This document shows, piece by piece, positions 50,159 to 59,691 of a stretch of DNA of 64,000 nt. Position numbers and translations under genes: made by a program. The notes beneath the pieces are model-generated. The model made no database searches. It worked only from the letters and a program-made list of their open reading frames with translations, and was not told the origin of the DNA. This DNA comes from Dactylosporangium siamense. GTDB lineage: Bacteria > Actinomycetota > Actinomycetes > Mycobacteriales > Micromonosporaceae. Position 1 is the first letter of the stretch. Each line of letters opens with the position of its first letter. The stretch lies in NCBI RefSeq assembly GCF_016862795.1, contig NZ_BONQ01000168.1, forward strand, positions 1 through 64,000. The letters run 5' to 3'.

Positions 50159-51493
50159 ATGTTGCGCATCGATGACGAACTCACAGCCAAAGACCTGCTG
50201 CCCGCGGTCGGGCGGATGTGGGAGCTGTCCGCCGGGAAGATCGACGCGATCGACCGGTCCAGCCCGCCGGGCGGCAGCCAGGGCGCGCCCGTGTTCACCG
50301 TTGAGGGCCGATACACCGCGCGCGGCTGGACGGAGTGGACGCAGGGGTTCCAGGTGGGCTCGGCGCTGCTGCAGTTCGACGCGACCGGCGACCGCCACTT
50401 CTACGAGCAGGGCCGCCGCCACACGATCGGCGTGATGGCGCCGCACGTCAGCCACATCGGCGTGCACGACCACGGGTTCAACAACATCAGCACCTACGGG
50501 ACGCTGCGCCGGCTGATCGGCGAGGGCCGCGTCGATGACCGGGATCTGCTGATGGCGGAGCTGGCGCTGAAGGTCAGCGGTGCCGTGCAGGCGTCCCGCT
50601 GGAGCAGGACCGCGGACGGCGGCGGGTACATCTACTCGTTCAACGGTCCGCAGTCGCTGTTCGTGGACACGATCCGCTCGTGCCGGTCCCTGGCGGTGGC
50701 GCACCGGCTCGGGCACGTGCTGATGGGCGAGCACGACGAGCGGATCGACCTCCTGGAGCGGCTGCGGCAGCACGCGGCGAGCACGGCGAAGCACAACGTC
50801 TACTTCGGCGACGGCCGCGACGTGTACGACATCCGCGGGCGCACCGTGCACGAGGCGCTGTTCAACGTCAACGACGGGCGGTTCCGCGCGCCGAGCACGC
50901 AGCAGGGGTACTCACCGTTCTCCACGTGGACCCGCGGGCTGGCGTGGGCGATGCTGGGCTTCGCCGAGCTCCTCGAGTTCCACGAGTCCGACCTGTTCCG
51001 GACCGCGGCGCAAGCGACGTGCGACTTCTACATCGAGCACTCCCCCGCCGACGGCGTGCCGTACTGGGACACGGGCGCGCCGGGCCTGGTGCACCTGGAC
51101 GTGGACGCGCCCGCGGACCCGTTCAACGCCCACGAGCCGGTCGACTCGAGCGCCGCCGCGATCGCCGCGCAGGGACTGCTGCGGCTCGGGCGGGTCACGG
51201 GCGAGGACCGGTACACCCAGGCGGGGCTCACCGTCGCAAGGACGTTGCTGCAGGAGCCCTACCTGTCGGTGGACCCGCGGCACGAGGGGCTGCTGCTGCA
51301 CTCCGTCTACCACCGGCCCAACGGCTGGGACCACGTCGCGCCGGGCCAGTCGGTGCCGAACGGCGAGTCGAGCATGTGGGGCGACTACCACCTGCGGGAG
51401 CTGGCGCTGTACGTCGGCCGGCTGGTCGACGGGCCGTACTACACGTTCTTCGGCGGCCCGCCCGCCACCAGCGGTGCGGGGGTGTCGCAGTGA
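50159..51493 (+). CDS. GH88-family unsaturated glucuronyl/galacturonyl hydrolase-like protein
   Basis: 444 residues, (alpha/alpha)6 barrel, no signal peptide. HDHGFNN with D104 and LFVDTIRSC with D170 correspond to the two catalytic aspartates of GH88 enzymes. [16 protein letters not shown] and [17 protein letters not shown] are further family blocks. The enzymes hydrate and open unsaturated uronyl ends of lyase-cleaved polysaccharides in the cytoplasm. The SDR gene overlaps its stop as GTGA, so the two are one operon under the LacI-type operator. Confidence 0.9.
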   Translation: MLRIDDELTAKDLLPAVGRMWELSAGKIDAIDRSSPPGGSQGAPVFTVEGRYTARGWTEWTQGFQVGSALLQFDATGDRHFYEQGRRHTIGVMAPHVSHIGVHDHGFNNISTYGTLRRLIGEGRVDDRDLLMAELALKVSGAVQASRWSRTADGGGYIYSFNGPQSLFVDTIRSCRSLAVAHRLGHVLMGEHDERIDLLERLRQHAASTAKHNVYFGDGRDVYDIRGRTVHEALFNVNDGRFRAPSTQQGYSPFSTWTRGLAWAMLGFAELLEFHESDLFRTAAQATCDFYIEHSPADGVPYWDTGAPGLVHLDVDAPADPFNAHEPVDSSAAAIAAQGLLRLGRVTGEDRYTQAGLTVARTLLQEPYLSVDPRHEGLLLHSVYHRPNGWDHVAPGQSVPNGESSMWGDYHLRELALYVGRLVDGPYYTFFGGPPATSGAGVSQ

Positions 51494-52245
51494 GCGCGGC
51501 ACTGGTGACCGGGGCGTCCCGCGGGATCGGCCGGGGCATCGCCCTCGCCCTGGCGAAAGCCGGCTTCGACGTGGTCGTCAACTACGCGTCCAACCTCGGC
51601 GCCGCCGAGGACACCGCCGCCGAGATCGAGAAGCTCGGCGTCCGCGCCGCACTCGTCCGCGCGGACGTCGGTGACGCCGAGGACCGCGCAAGGCTCGTGG
51701 ACGAGGCGCACGAAGCGCTCGGCGCCCTCGACCTCCTGGTCAACAACGCGGGTGTGGCGCCGAAGGTCCGTGCGGACCTCCTCGAGGCGACCGAGGAGTC
51801 CTTCGACCGGCTGGTCGGCATCAACCTCAAGGGCCCGTACTTCCTCACCCAGCAGGTCGCCCGCCGGATGATCGAGCACGGCACGCCGGGGAAGATCGTC
51901 ACGATCTCCTCGATGAGCGCCTACACCGCGAGCGTCAACCGGGGCGACTACTGCGTGACCAAGGCCGGCCTCGGCATGATGACGAAGCTGTTCGCGGCCC
52001 GGCTCGCCGAGCACGGCATCACCGTGTTCGAGGTCCGGCCCGGGATCATCGCCACCGACATGACCAGCGCCGTGCAGGAGAAGTACGACAAGCTCATCCT
52101 CACCGACGGCATCACCCCGATCCGGCGCTGGGGCACCCCCGAGGACGTCGGCCGCGCGGTGGTGGCGATCGCCACGGACCTGCTGCCGTTCTCCACCGGC
52201 CAGGTCATCGACGTGGATGGAGGGTTCCACCTGCGGACTCTGTAG
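51490..52245 (+). CDS. Short-chain dehydrogenase/reductase (sugar/uronate catabolic type)
   Basis: 251 residues. Cofactor loop [14 protein letters not shown] motif LVNNAGVAP, catalytic Ser in [10 protein letters not shown] and YxxxK in YCVTKAG, C-terminal GQVIDVDGG. Annotation pipelines often call such proteins 3-ketoacyl-ACP reductase. Coupling to a GH88 gene favours a role in uronate or keturonate reduction (KduD-like). GTG start inside the preceding stop. Its last 41 bases overlap the convergent MFS gene. Confidence 0.88.
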   Translation: MSAALVTGASRGIGRGIALALAKAGFDVVVNYASNLGAAEDTAAEIEKLGVRAALVRADVGDAEDRARLVDEAHEALGALDLLVNNAGVAPKVRADLLEATEESFDRLVGINLKGPYFLTQQVARRMIEHGTPGKIVTISSMSAYTASVNRGDYCVTKAGLGMMTKLFAARLAEHGITVFEVRPGIIATDMTSAVQEKYDKLILTDGITPIRRWGTPEDVGRAVVAIATDLLPFSTGQVIDVDGGFHLRTL

Positions 52246-53608
52246 CGGCGCGGGTGCGCAGCAGCTCGTGCACCGCCTCGATGTCGGCCGGGGCGGTGCG
52301 GGAGGCGCGCCAGTACATGACCCCGGTCGGGATGAAGAAGACCTGGAACGCGGCGAGGCCCACGGCGAGGTTCGTCGGTGGCGGGAAACTGCGGGCGAGC
52401 GCGGCGAAGACCGCCCCGACGAGCCCGTTGCCGGCGGCCCGGCCGACGCCGTTGACGAGGTTGCCGAGGGAGTAGACGGTGCCGCGGTGCTCGGGCGGGT
52501 TGACGTCGGCGATGAGCGCGAACCAGTTCGGCGAGTTCGCCGACGTGAGCGCGAGGGCCAGCAGCGCGCACAGGAACGCCGCCAGGAGGCTCGGCGTGGT
52601 GAACAGCGCGCCGAGGACCAGCACCGTCGCCGTCCGTCCGTCCGGGGCGGGCAGGGTCAGCGGCGCGAAGAACAGCAGCACGTACAGGGGAACACCGGCG
52701 AGGATCCCGATCGCGGCGACCTTGGCCCGCCCGCCGGCGTCCCGCCGCTGCCAGCGGTCGCCGATCATCCCACCCACGACGGACAGCACCCCGCCGAGCT
52801 GGAACAGTGTTGCGAGGATGCCGCCGATCTGGATGGCGGACTGCTCGTCGTAGCCCTGCGCCTCGGCCTTGGCCTGGAACAGCCGCGGCAGCCACACCAG
52901 GGAGCCGAACGCCGCCTGGGCGGTGAGCCCCTGCAGGATCAGCCAGACGTTGGTCCGGCGGGCGACGATGCCGGGCAGGTCGCCGCGGGAGATGCGGTGC
53001 TCGTACTCCTCACCGGCGGCGAACACCGCGGCGAGGTCCGGTTCGCTCTGCCCGCGGCGGATGTCGGCGGTGGTGAAGTACGCCAAGGAGGCGAGGACCC
53101 CGAGGACCGCGAGCACGAGGAACGGCCGCCGCCAGTCCGCGCCGCCGAGCTGGCTGGCGACGAGGACCCCGGCCAGGGTCCCGATCCCCTGCGACAGCCC
53201 CCACAGGCTCATCACGAGCCCGCGGCGGCGGGGTGAGATGAGGTCGCTGACGACGGAGAAGCCGACCGAGCCGACGGCGCCGAGGCCGACCGCGGCGACC
53301 AGCTGCGCGGCGAGGAACGTCCAGTAGCCGCCGGCGAACACGGTGCCGACCGCGCCGCCGGCCCAGATGAGCGTGCCGATCATGAGGACGGGTTTGCGGT
53401 CGGTGCGGTCGCCGGCATACGCCCAGCCGACGGCGGCGACCGCGGTCACGAGGTAGCCGACCGCGGTCACCACGCCGAGCGCTCCCTCGCCGACGCCGAG
53501 GGAGCGGCTGATCGGCGAGTAGAGCGGCGGCACCAGGCTGATCGCCACGTTGTCCAGCGACGCCAGCACGATGAAGACGGCGACGCTGTAGACGCGGTGG
53601 AAGCTCAT
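52205..53608 (-). CDS. Major facilitator superfamily transporter
   Basis: 467 residues with 12 predicted helices. Motif A-like [18 protein letters not shown] lies between helices 2 and 3 and a second loop [14 protein letters not shown] lies after helix 8. A long cytoplasmic loop divides the halves. The group resembles sugar/glycoside or phthalate-type permeases; substrate not deducible. Facing the GH88-SDR operon, it might import the oligosaccharide used there. ATG 53608 has GGAGGTGGC upstream; the 16 upstream codons are rejected. Confidence 0.9.
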   Translation of the reverse strand: MSFHRVYSVAVFIVLASLDNVAISLVPPLYSPISRSLGVGEGALGVVTAVGYLVTAVAAVGWAYAGDRTDRKPVLMIGTLIWAGGAVGTVFAGGYWTFLAAQLVAAVGLGAVGSVGFSVVSDLISPRRRGLVMSLWGLSQGIGTLAGVLVASQLGGADWRRPFLVLAVLGVLASLAYFTTADIRRGQSEPDLAAVFAAGEEYEHRISRGDLPGIVARRTNVWLILQGLTAQAAFGSLVWLPRLFQAKAEAQGYDEQSAIQIGGILATLFQLGGVLSVVGGMIGDRWQRRDAGGRAKVAAIGILAGVPLYVLLFFAPLTLPAPDGRTATVLVLGALFTTPSLLAAFLCALLALALTSANSPNWFALIADVNPPEHRGTVYSLGNLVNGVGRAAGNGLVGAVFAALARSFPPPTNLAVGLAAFQVFFIPTGVMYWRASRTAPADIEAVHELLRTRAATESAGGTLHPRR

Positions 53609-53734
53609 GCCGCCACCTCCACCGCGCTCCGGCGTCGGCCCGAGCCGATACGGCAATGCTGGTTGTCGGCTCCTGCGCTCCGCTCCGGCCCGCTCACATG
53701 CGGACGGTAGCCCCTCGCACCGGCGGCCGCGACG

Positions 53735-54448
53735 TCAGCCCGTCTCGCCCGCGACGGCGAACGTCCGCAGTTTCTGCACCGCGAGCGCCGTCATCCCGAC
53801 GGTGAAGACGCCGGCCATCACGAAACTCACCGGCACCGACACCGAGCCGGCGAGGATGTCGGTCGGTGCCAGCCAGTCGACGATCGTCCGCACGTACTGC
53901 TGGATGCTGAGCTTCGCCGTGCCCGACATGATGTTGCCGAGCAGGCCCTCCCACAGCACGACGTACACCAGGCCGAGCAGCACCGGCCGGCGGGTGAGCA
54001 CGCTGATCGCCAGGAACAGCGCCGAGTAGGCGAGGGCGCCGACGAACGCGCCGACGACCAGCGCGAAGGCCAGCGGGGTCGAGTCGGCCAGGAGCCCGAC
54101 CACGAACAGCGGCACCCCGGCGAACCCGCCGGTCACCCCGACCGCGACCGCGAGCTTCGTGAACACGATCTCGGAGCGTGGCAGCGGCTTGGACAGGATG
54201 TGGGTGATCGTGCCGTCGTCGATCTCGGAGCCGAGCACGCCGGTGCCCACGATGAGCGCGATGACGGGCAGCACGGCGGTGAAGCCGAGCCCGACGATGA
54301 CGGGCTCACCCCACTCTGCCGGCGGCTCGCCGAACGCGCGGGCCGCCCACGCGAAGCCGATGAGGAGGATCGGCAGCGGCACCAGCAGCCAGATCCGCCG
54401 GCGGCCGAGCAGGCCGCGCAGGGTGATGCGGGCGATGGTCGGATTCAT
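53735..54448 (-). CDS. ABC-2 type transporter permease
   Basis: 237 residues with six hydrophobic helices (first IWLLVPLPILLIGFAWAA). GSEIDDGTITHILSKPLPRSEIVFTK is the typical ABC-2 permease segment between helices 2 and 3, read here in two parts. It should pair with the ATPase encoded immediately upstream, whose stop overlaps this start (TGATG). Last gene of the four-gene ABC operon. Exported substrate unknown. Confidence 0.88.
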   Translation of the reverse strand: MNPTIARITLRGLLGRRRIWLLVPLPILLIGFAWAARAFGEPPAEWGEPVIVGLGFTAVLPVIALIVGTGVLGSEIDDGTITHILSKPLPRSEIVFTKLAVAVGVTGGFAGVPLFVVGLLADSTPLAFALVVGAFVGALAYSALFLAISVLTRRPVLLGLVYVVLWEGLLGNIMSGTAKLSIQQYVRTIVDWLAPTDILAGSVSVPVSFVMAGVFTVGMTALAVQKLRTFAVAGETG

Positions 54449-55359
54449 CAGGCACCCACCAGGTAGGAGAAGACGCTTTCCAGGGACTCGTCGGCGGGCA
54501 GCAGCTGGCGCACCCGGACGCCCTCCTTGAGCGCGATGCGGGGCAACGCCCGGGTGAACGTGCCGTAGTCGGACGCGCGCACCTGCAGGCCCGTCGCGTC
54601 GACGTCGACACCCGCGACGGATGCCTGGCCGATGAGCGCCACCGCGAGGCGGCGGTCGTCGCTGGACCGGATGGAGAACACGTGCGGCCGGTTGGTCATC
54701 AGCCGGCGGATGGTGCGGAAGTCACCGGAGGCGGCGAGCCGGCCGGCGACCATGACCTGCACGGTGCCGGACACCTGCTCGACCTCCTCCAGGATGTGCG
54801 AGGAGAACAGCACGGTGCGGCCGTCGTCGCCCATCTTGTGCAGCAGGTCCATCATGTGGAAGCGCTGGCGCGGGTCCATGCCGTTGAACGGCTCGTCCAG
54901 CAGCAGCACGCCCGGGTCGTGCACGAGCGCGGCCGCGACCCGGATCCGCTGCCGCATGCCCTTGCTGTAGGTGTCGATCCGCCGGTCCTGCGCCGGCTCC
55001 ATCTCCACCATCGCCAGGGCGCGGCGGGCCGCCTCCTCCGGGTTGGCCAGGCGGAACAGCCGCGCGCTGGCGACCACGAACTCCTTGCCGGTGAGGAAGC
55101 CGTGCACCGCCTCCCGCTCGCTGACCAGGCCGAGGGTCCGGTACACGTCGGGGTTGCGCCACGACGGCGCGCCGTCGACGGTGAGCGTGCCCTTCGACGG
55201 GGCGAGGAAGCCCGACATCATGTGCAGCAGCGTGGTCTTGCCCGCGCCGTTCGGGCCCAGCAGGCCCGTCACGCCCGGACCGAGGGTCATCGTGACGTCG
55301 TTGACGGCGACGACGTTGCCGTACCAGCGCGACACGTGTTGCAGGTCGACGGTGCCCAT
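54448..55359 (-). CDS. ABC transporter ATP-binding protein
   Basis: 303 residues. Walker A LLGPNGAGKTTLL, signature YSKGMRQRIRV, Walker B VLLLDEPFNGMDP and H-loop LFSSHILEEVEQ. A C-terminal extension of about 90 residues beyond the ATPase is common in exporters of drugs or lantibiotics. Start and stop overlap both flanking permease genes as TGATG, so it is translated together with them. Confidence 0.93.
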   Translation of the reverse strand: MGTVDLQHVSRWYGNVVAVNDVTMTLGPGVTGLLGPNGAGKTTLLHMMSGFLAPSKGTLTVDGAPSWRNPDVYRTLGLVSEREAVHGFLTGKEFVVASARLFRLANPEEAARRALAMVEMEPAQDRRIDTYSKGMRQRIRVAAALVHDPGVLLLDEPFNGMDPRQRFHMMDLLHKMGDDGRTVLFSSHILEEVEQVSGTVQVMVAGRLAASGDFRTIRRLMTNRPHVFSIRSSDDRRLAVALIGQASVAGVDVDATGLQVRASDYGTFTRALPRIALKEGVRVRQLLPADESLESVFSYLVGA

Positions 55360-56237
55360 CAGGCGGCCACCTTCCGGTAACGAAGCAGCAGGAGACCGAG
55401 GCAGCCGGCGAGCAGGACCAGGGTGGCGGCGCCGTAGAAGGGGCCGTAGTCGCCGAGCGGCATGCCCCCGCCCTGATCCCGCTCCGCCCCGAACAGCCAC
55501 TGGTCCAGCCCGATGAGCAGGGTCATCGGGTTCACCGCGAACGAGAGGCTGGCCAGCGCGCTGCCCTCGCCGCCGATGACGTTGAGGATGCCGACCATCG
55601 GCGTGGTGATGATGAACACGCCGACGATGAACGCCGCCGCGAACGCCCGCCGGCCCGTCAGCGACGCGACGAGCAGCGCGATCGCGGCCAGGACCAGCGC
55701 CCGGATGAAGGCGCCGACGAGGCCCGGGCCCATGTCGCCGAGCTCCTTCATGGCGCCGGAGAACCCGTCGGTGCGGGTGAAGACCGCGCCGATGTACATG
55801 AGCAGCTGCGGCACGGCGAGCAGCAGCAGGATCACGGTGGCCAGGGCGCCGTACTTCGCCAGGGCGTAGTCGGTGCGGGCCAGGGGCCGGCTGAAGTACA
55901 GCGGCAGCGTGCGGTCCCGCAGATCGCGGGAGACCAGCTCGGGCGCGACGATGGCGAGGAACAGCATCACCGGGAACGCGATGGTGGCCGCGAACCCCCG
56001 ATAGGTGATGAACGACTGGTCGGTGAGCGACCGGACCGCGATCTGGATGACGGCGACGCTGAGCGCGATGCCGATCACCATCCACGGGAAGATCTTCGCC
56101 TTGGCGCCCCGGCCGATGCCGAAGGCCGTGCGCAGGCTCTGCTCGTAGAGGGAGCGGTTGGCGTACCAGCGGCCGAGCCGGGGCCCCTTGTAGCGCTGGT
56201 AGCCGATGTCATGGATGACGCTAGTTGGCTGCGCCAT
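55359..56237 (-). CDS. ABC-2 family transporter permease
   Basis: 292 residues, six or more helices, with APELVSRDLRDRTLPLYFSRPL, an ABC-2 permease landmark, here from about residue 99 (quoted in part: SRDLRDRTLPLYFSRPL). An N-terminal cytoplasmic segment of about 50 residues (GYQRYKGPRLGRWYANRSL) precedes the first helix. The start overlaps the end of the first ATPase gene by 17 bp. Confidence 0.88.
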   Translation of the reverse strand: MAQPTSVIHDIGYQRYKGPRLGRWYANRSLYEQSLRTAFGIGRGAKAKIFPWMVIGIALSVAVIQIAVRSLTDQSFITYRGFAATIAFPVMLFLAIVAPELVSRDLRDRTLPLYFSRPLARTDYALAKYGALATVILLLLAVPQLLMYIGAVFTRTDGFSGAMKELGDMGPGLVGAFIRALVLAAIALLVASLTGRRAFAAAFIVGVFIITTPMVGILNVIGGEGSALASLSFAVNPMTLLIGLDQWLFGAERDQGGGMPLGDYGPFYGAATLVLLAGCLGLLLLRYRKVAA

Positions 56238-57186
56238 GGCCGACCTCCTGTGCTGCCGGTCCGGCCTGTCCGTTCGGCCCGGTCACTGACGGGGTTTGGA
56301 AGAGCTCAGCGACGCGGTGCCGGCGCTGGTCGAGGCGGTGCAGCGGCAGGTCCAGCTCGGCCACTGCGACGAGGATCTGGTCGTACACCTCCTCGCTGTC
56401 CAACGGCACCATGAGCGCGGCGCCGTCACGGGTCACCGGCAGGCCCTGCTCCGCGAGGCGGGCGACGAGCAGCTCCACGCCCTCGCTCACCTCGACGGTG
56501 AGCACGTCGCGGCTGGTCGTCATGTCCGACACGGTCGCGGAGCGCAGCAGCTTGCCGCCGTCGATCGCGATCAGCGACGTGCAGATCCGCTCGACCTCGC
56601 CGAGCAGGTGCGAGCACACGACGATGGAGATGCCGAACTCGGTGCCGATGCGGTAGACCAGCTCCAGCATGGCGTCCCGGCCGGCCGGGTCGAGGCCGTT
56701 GGTCGGCTCGTCCAGCAGCAGCAGGTCCGGGTCGTGCGCGAGCGCCTGCGCCAGCTTGACCCGCTGCTTCATGCCGGTCGAGTAGCCGCCGATCTGGCGG
56801 TACCGCTCCTCGTAGAGCCCGACGTGCCGCAGCGCCTCCGACGCCCGTTCCCGGGCGGCGTTGGCGGGCAGCCCGCTCATCCGCGCCAGGTGCGTCACGT
56901 ACTCGGCGGCCGACGTCTCGCTCGGCAGGCAGTCGTGCTCGGGCATGTAGCCGACCCGCTGCCGCACCTGCACCGACTGCGTCGTCGGGTCGAGCCCGAG
57001 CACCCGCAGGTCGCCGCCGGACGGCTGGAGCAGCCCCAGCATGATCTTGATGAAGGTGGACTTGCCGGCGCCGTTCGCGCCGACCAGCCCGATGATCCCT
57101 GGCTCCACCGCCAGGGAAAGTTCCGAAAGGGCGGTGACGCCACCCCCGTAGCGCTTCGTCAGCGCACGCGTCTCGATGAGTGCCAC
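56221..57186 (-). CDS. ABC transporter ATP-binding protein, first gene of operon
   Basis: 321 residues. Walker A LVGANGAGKSTFI, signature YSTGMKQRVKL, Walker B LLLLDEPTNGLDP, H-loop VVCSHLLGEVER, and a C-terminal extension of about 85 residues. GTG 57186 with AAGG upstream is preferred over an in-frame TTG at 57210. With the second ATPase and two permeases it makes a heteromeric exporter with two distinct ATPases, or two half-systems working together. Confidence 0.92.
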   Translation of the reverse strand: MALIETRALTKRYGGGVTALSELSLAVEPGIIGLVGANGAGKSTFIKIMLGLLQPSGGDLRVLGLDPTTQSVQVRQRVGYMPEHDCLPSETSAAEYVTHLARMSGLPANAARERASEALRHVGLYEERYRQIGGYSTGMKQRVKLAQALAHDPDLLLLDEPTNGLDPAGRDAMLELVYRIGTEFGISIVVCSHLLGEVERICTSLIAIDGGKLLRSATVSDMTTSRDVLTVEVSEGVELLVARLAEQGLPVTRDGAALMVPLDSEEVYDQILVAVAELDLPLHRLDQRRHRVAELFQTPSVTGPNGQAGPAAQEVGHGAAN

Positions 57187-57260
57187 GTCGCCGACCTTAC
57201 GGACCGTCAACCCTGAGGACTATCCGGAACGCACCTGAAAGCGTCCACCTAGGGGTCCAA

Positions 57261-57300
57261 CCTGAGATTTTCCTCAGATTGCCTCAGATCCTTCTCAGGT
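57261..57300 (+). promoter_or_regulatory. Four 10-bp CTCAG-type repeats upstream of the diguanylate cyclase
   Basis: Consecutive 10-bp blocks CCTGAGATTT, TCCTCAGATT, GCCTCAGATC, CTTCTCAGGT fill 57261-57300, ending 27 bp before the GTG start. Spacing of one helical turn and the related cores suggest cooperative binding by a regulator with direct-repeat sites. Confidence 0.45.
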
Positions 57301-57327
57301 TCGGTTACTCGCGGTCGACGTGGGGGC

Positions 57328-58353
57328 GTGGATCTGCCCCTGCTCCGGTTCCGGCGCAGCATCGAGTGGGCCGGACTGATCAGCCGGTCCGGCTCCGTGC
57401 TGTGGGTGGTGTGCACCGTGGTGCTGCTCCCGGTGCCCAACACGCTCACGCTGTGGGCGGCGCCGCTCGTGCTGACCAACATTCTGGCCTGGTACGCGCT
57501 CCGCAACGTCGGACATGTCTCGTATACACGGATAAGTGCGGTTCTGGTGGCTTTGGACACCGCAACGACGATCGGCGCGATCATGGGCACGATCCGCTAC
57601 ACCGACGTCACCCTCTGGCCGATCTTCGTCATCCCCATCGTCGTGGGCGCCTTCCGCAACCAGCTCACCGGCGCCCTGCTCACCTGGCTCGCGACCTCGC
57701 TGAGCTGCGTCGCGCTCTACGGCTGGGCCGAGCCGATCGCCGGCCGCCCGCTGCCCAACGAGCTGGTCTCCCTGGCCCCGGCCCTGCACCTGGTCGTGGC
57801 CGTCCTGGCCGGCCTGCTGTCCCGCGGCCACCGCAACCATCTGCGCCAGCTCGGCGAGGCCCGCGCGGAGCTGCGCCACCAGGCGCTGCACGACCCGCTG
57901 ACCGGCCTGGGCAACCGCAACCTGCTGGAGGAGTTCACCCGCTCCGGGCTCAGGCCCGGCGTCCGGGCGTCCGTGCTCGTGCTCGACCTCGACGGGTTCA
58001 AGGCCGTCAACGACACCCTCGGCCACGCCGCCGGCGACGAGCTGCTGCGCGTCGTCGCCTCGCGGCTGCGCGCGCACGCCCGCGAGGGCGACCTGGTCGC
58101 CCGGCTCGGCGGCGACGAGTTCGTGGTCCTGCTCCCCGACGCCGCCGACGACGTGGCGGCCGAGGTGGCGGCGCGGCTGCGGTTCGCGCTGATCGCCCCG
58201 ATCCGCATCGACGGCCGGTTCGTCCAGGTCGACGCGAGCATCGGCGCCGCGACGGCCACGGAGGGCACCCTCGACGCGCTACTGCGGGCCGCGGACGCCG
58301 AGATGTACCGCGAGAAGGCGGCCCGCCGCCACCCCGCCGTCCAGCCGGCATAG
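57328..58353 (+). CDS. Membrane-bound diguanylate cyclase
   Basis: 341 residues. Five or six hydrophobic helices (about 17-165) form a membrane sensor, followed by a short coiled linker and a GGDEF domain (about 183-335). The signature ARLGGDEFVVLLPD is intact and DLDGFKAVNDTLGHAAGDELL is the substrate-binding block (quoted in part: DLDGFKAVNDTLGHAAG). It should make c-di-GMP from GTP. No RxxD inhibitory site is seen before GGDEF. GTG start. A probable active counterpart of the degenerate GGDEF-EAL protein in this window. Confidence 0.92.
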   Translation: MDLPLLRFRRSIEWAGLISRSGSVLWVVCTVVLLPVPNTLTLWAAPLVLTNILAWYALRNVGHVSYTRISAVLVALDTATTIGAIMGTIRYTDVTLWPIFVIPIVVGAFRNQLTGALLTWLATSLSCVALYGWAEPIAGRPLPNELVSLAPALHLVVAVLAGLLSRGHRNHLRQLGEARAELRHQALHDPLTGLGNRNLLEEFTRSGLRPGVRASVLVLDLDGFKAVNDTLGHAAGDELLRVVASRLRAHAREGDLVARLGGDEFVVLLPDAADDVAAEVAARLRFALIAPIRIDGRFVQVDASIGAATATEGTLDALLRAADAEMYREKAARRHPAVQPA

Positions 58354-58423
58354 CGGGCCGGCCCGTCGTTCGTCAGACCGCGGCCATGTGCTCGCCGGGC
58401 AGCTCTACCAGCACGTTACACCC

Positions 58424-58523
58424 GCCGACCTAATCGATCTCAGCTCGCGTAACGACACCGTCGCGCACTGTCAGCCGACCTAATCGACCTCAGCTCGCGT
58501 AACGACACCGTCGCGCACTGTCA
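58424..58523. repeat. 50-bp tandem duplication
   Basis: Copies at 58424-58473 and 58474-58523 abut and differ at one base (T at 58437, C at 58487). They begin GCCGACCTAATCGA and contain AACGACACCGTCGCGCACTG. Downstream, GCGCGGTTGA occurs twice more (58527-58556 region). No gene lies between 58354 and 58591. Confidence 0.9.
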
Positions 58524-58591
58524 ATCGCGCGGTTGAGCAATCGCGTGCGCGGTTGACATGAGAGTCGCGCGGCAAGCGTATCGTCATTCGC

Positions 58592-58849
58592 ATGTCGTGG
58601 TCGCTGACCACCCTCCTCGCCGCGTGGTCCTCGGTGACCTCGCCGGCCGACGCCGTCGCCATGGCGACGGCGGTCCTCGCCGCGCTCGCGATCGTGCTCG
58701 CGGCGCGCCTGCTCACCGGCGCGCCCACCGCGGCGCAGCGCGCCATCCCCGTGCCGGCGCGGGCCCGTTCCCGCCGCGCGCAGCCCACCAGGGCGATGGA
58801 CCCCGACGCGGCCGGGCGGCCGCGGCCCCGCGCGCCCGGACAGCGGTAG
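58592..58849 (+). CDS. DUF6412-type small membrane protein
   Basis: 85 residues: one hydrophobic helix (about 22-42, VAMATAVLAALAIVLAARLL), a basic stretch, and the C-terminal signature MDPDAAGRPRPRAPG. This ending is typical of actinobacterial DUF6412 proteins, which are commonly encoded beside a YidC/Oxa1 paralog, as here. Function unknown; a small partner of the insertase is likely. Confidence 0.75.
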   Translation: MSWSLTTLLAAWSSVTSPADAVAMATAVLAALAIVLAARLLTGAPTAAQRAIPVPARARSRRAQPTRAMDPDAAGRPRPRAPGQR

Positions 58850-58909
58850 TCCCTCCCGACTCCCGCTCGTCCATCTCCGCGCATCCCGGACCCCTACGGT
58901 GGCCGGCGC

Positions 58910-59524
58910 GTGCGCGCATCCCGCCGAAGGGCTCCCATCGTGCTGCACCATGTCCTCGTCCTGCTCGCCTCCACCACCGGATCCGTCGCCGCCGCCATCG
59001 TCATCGCCACCCTCGCCGTCCGCGCGGCGCTGCTCCCGCTCAGCCTGCGGGCGTACCGCGCCGAGAAGGTCCGTGCCAGGCTCGCCCCGCAACTGACCGC
59101 CCTGCGGGAGCGGCACAGCAAGGACCCCGTCGCCCTCGCCGAGAAGACCACCGAGCTCATGCGGGCCGAAGGGTCCGGCCCGCTCGCCGGCATGCTGCCG
59201 ATGCTCGCTCAGGCGCCCGTCATCTGGCTGCTGTACCGCGAGTTCAGCGGCGACGCCGTCCGCGGGCACAGCCTGCTCGGCGCCGACCTGACCGCCCGGC
59301 TCCTCGACCACCCGGCCCTGCTCACCGGCTGGCTCATCGTCGCCGCCCTCGCCGCGATCGCCGGCTGGAACGTCCGGCAGCTGCCGGAGGGCTCACCGGC
59401 CCTGGTCCGTGCCCTGTCGTTCGGGACCGTGGTATTCGCCGTCTTCACGCCCGTCGCGGCCGGGATCTACCTCGTCACCTCCGGGCTGTGGACAGCCGTC
59501 GAGCGCTTCGTCGCACGGCGATGA
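58910..59524 (+). CDS. YidC/Oxa1-family membrane insertase paralog
   Basis: 204 residues, shorter than housekeeping YidC. Helices at about 18-42, 100-110, 135-155 and 170-190, with the cytoplasmic helical hairpin AEKVRARLAPQLTALRERH and GMLPMLAQAPVIWLLYREF, the family core. The hydrophilic-groove arginine position is probably in LAVRAALLPLSLRAYR. GTG 58910; GTG 58940 is an alternative. Its stop overlaps the ATG of the 53-codon ORF (ATGA). A specialised insertase for few substrates is inferred. Confidence 0.87.
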   Translation: MRASRRRAPIVLHHVLVLLASTTGSVAAAIVIATLAVRAALLPLSLRAYRAEKVRARLAPQLTALRERHSKDPVALAEKTTELMRAEGSGPLAGMLPMLAQAPVIWLLYREFSGDAVRGHSLLGADLTARLLDHPALLTGWLIVAALAAIAGWNVRQLPEGSPALVRALSFGTVVFAVFTPVAAGIYLVTSGLWTAVERFVARR

Positions 59525-59682
59525 GCCACAACGCTTTTGCACGCACAGGCGCAAAGTTTTTTTGGTTTGTAGAAAAGTTCGGTTGCCACTGGCGGAAGGA
59601 AGGCATCGAGTTCTACGCTCCCAAATCAGCGACAGTCGGCGATGTCGCCCACAAGATCGTCACACAACTCCAACCGCCATAG
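59521..59682 (+). CDS. Possible 53-residue protein with AT-rich codons
   Basis: MSHNAFARTGAKFFWFVEKF begins an ORF that overlaps the YidC-paralog stop as ATGA and ends 9 bp before the next gene. Codons such as TTT, GCA, AAA and GTA are unlike all neighbours (a run GCAAAGTTTTTTTGG is present), suggesting recent acquisition or a non-coding role such as a transcription pause site. The peptide is basic and aromatic, with no domain I know. Its stop-start spacing supports translation. Confidence 0.45.
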   Translation: MSHNAFARTGAKFFWFVEKFGCHWRKEGIEFYAPKSATVGDVAHKIVTQLQPP

Positions 59683-59691
59683 GAGGGCCCG

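Noticed and set aside
58480-59311. Minus-strand frames opposite the DUF6412 and YidC-paralog genes
   Set aside because: Compositionally skewed shadows; the plus-strand genes have recognisable families and coupled starts.
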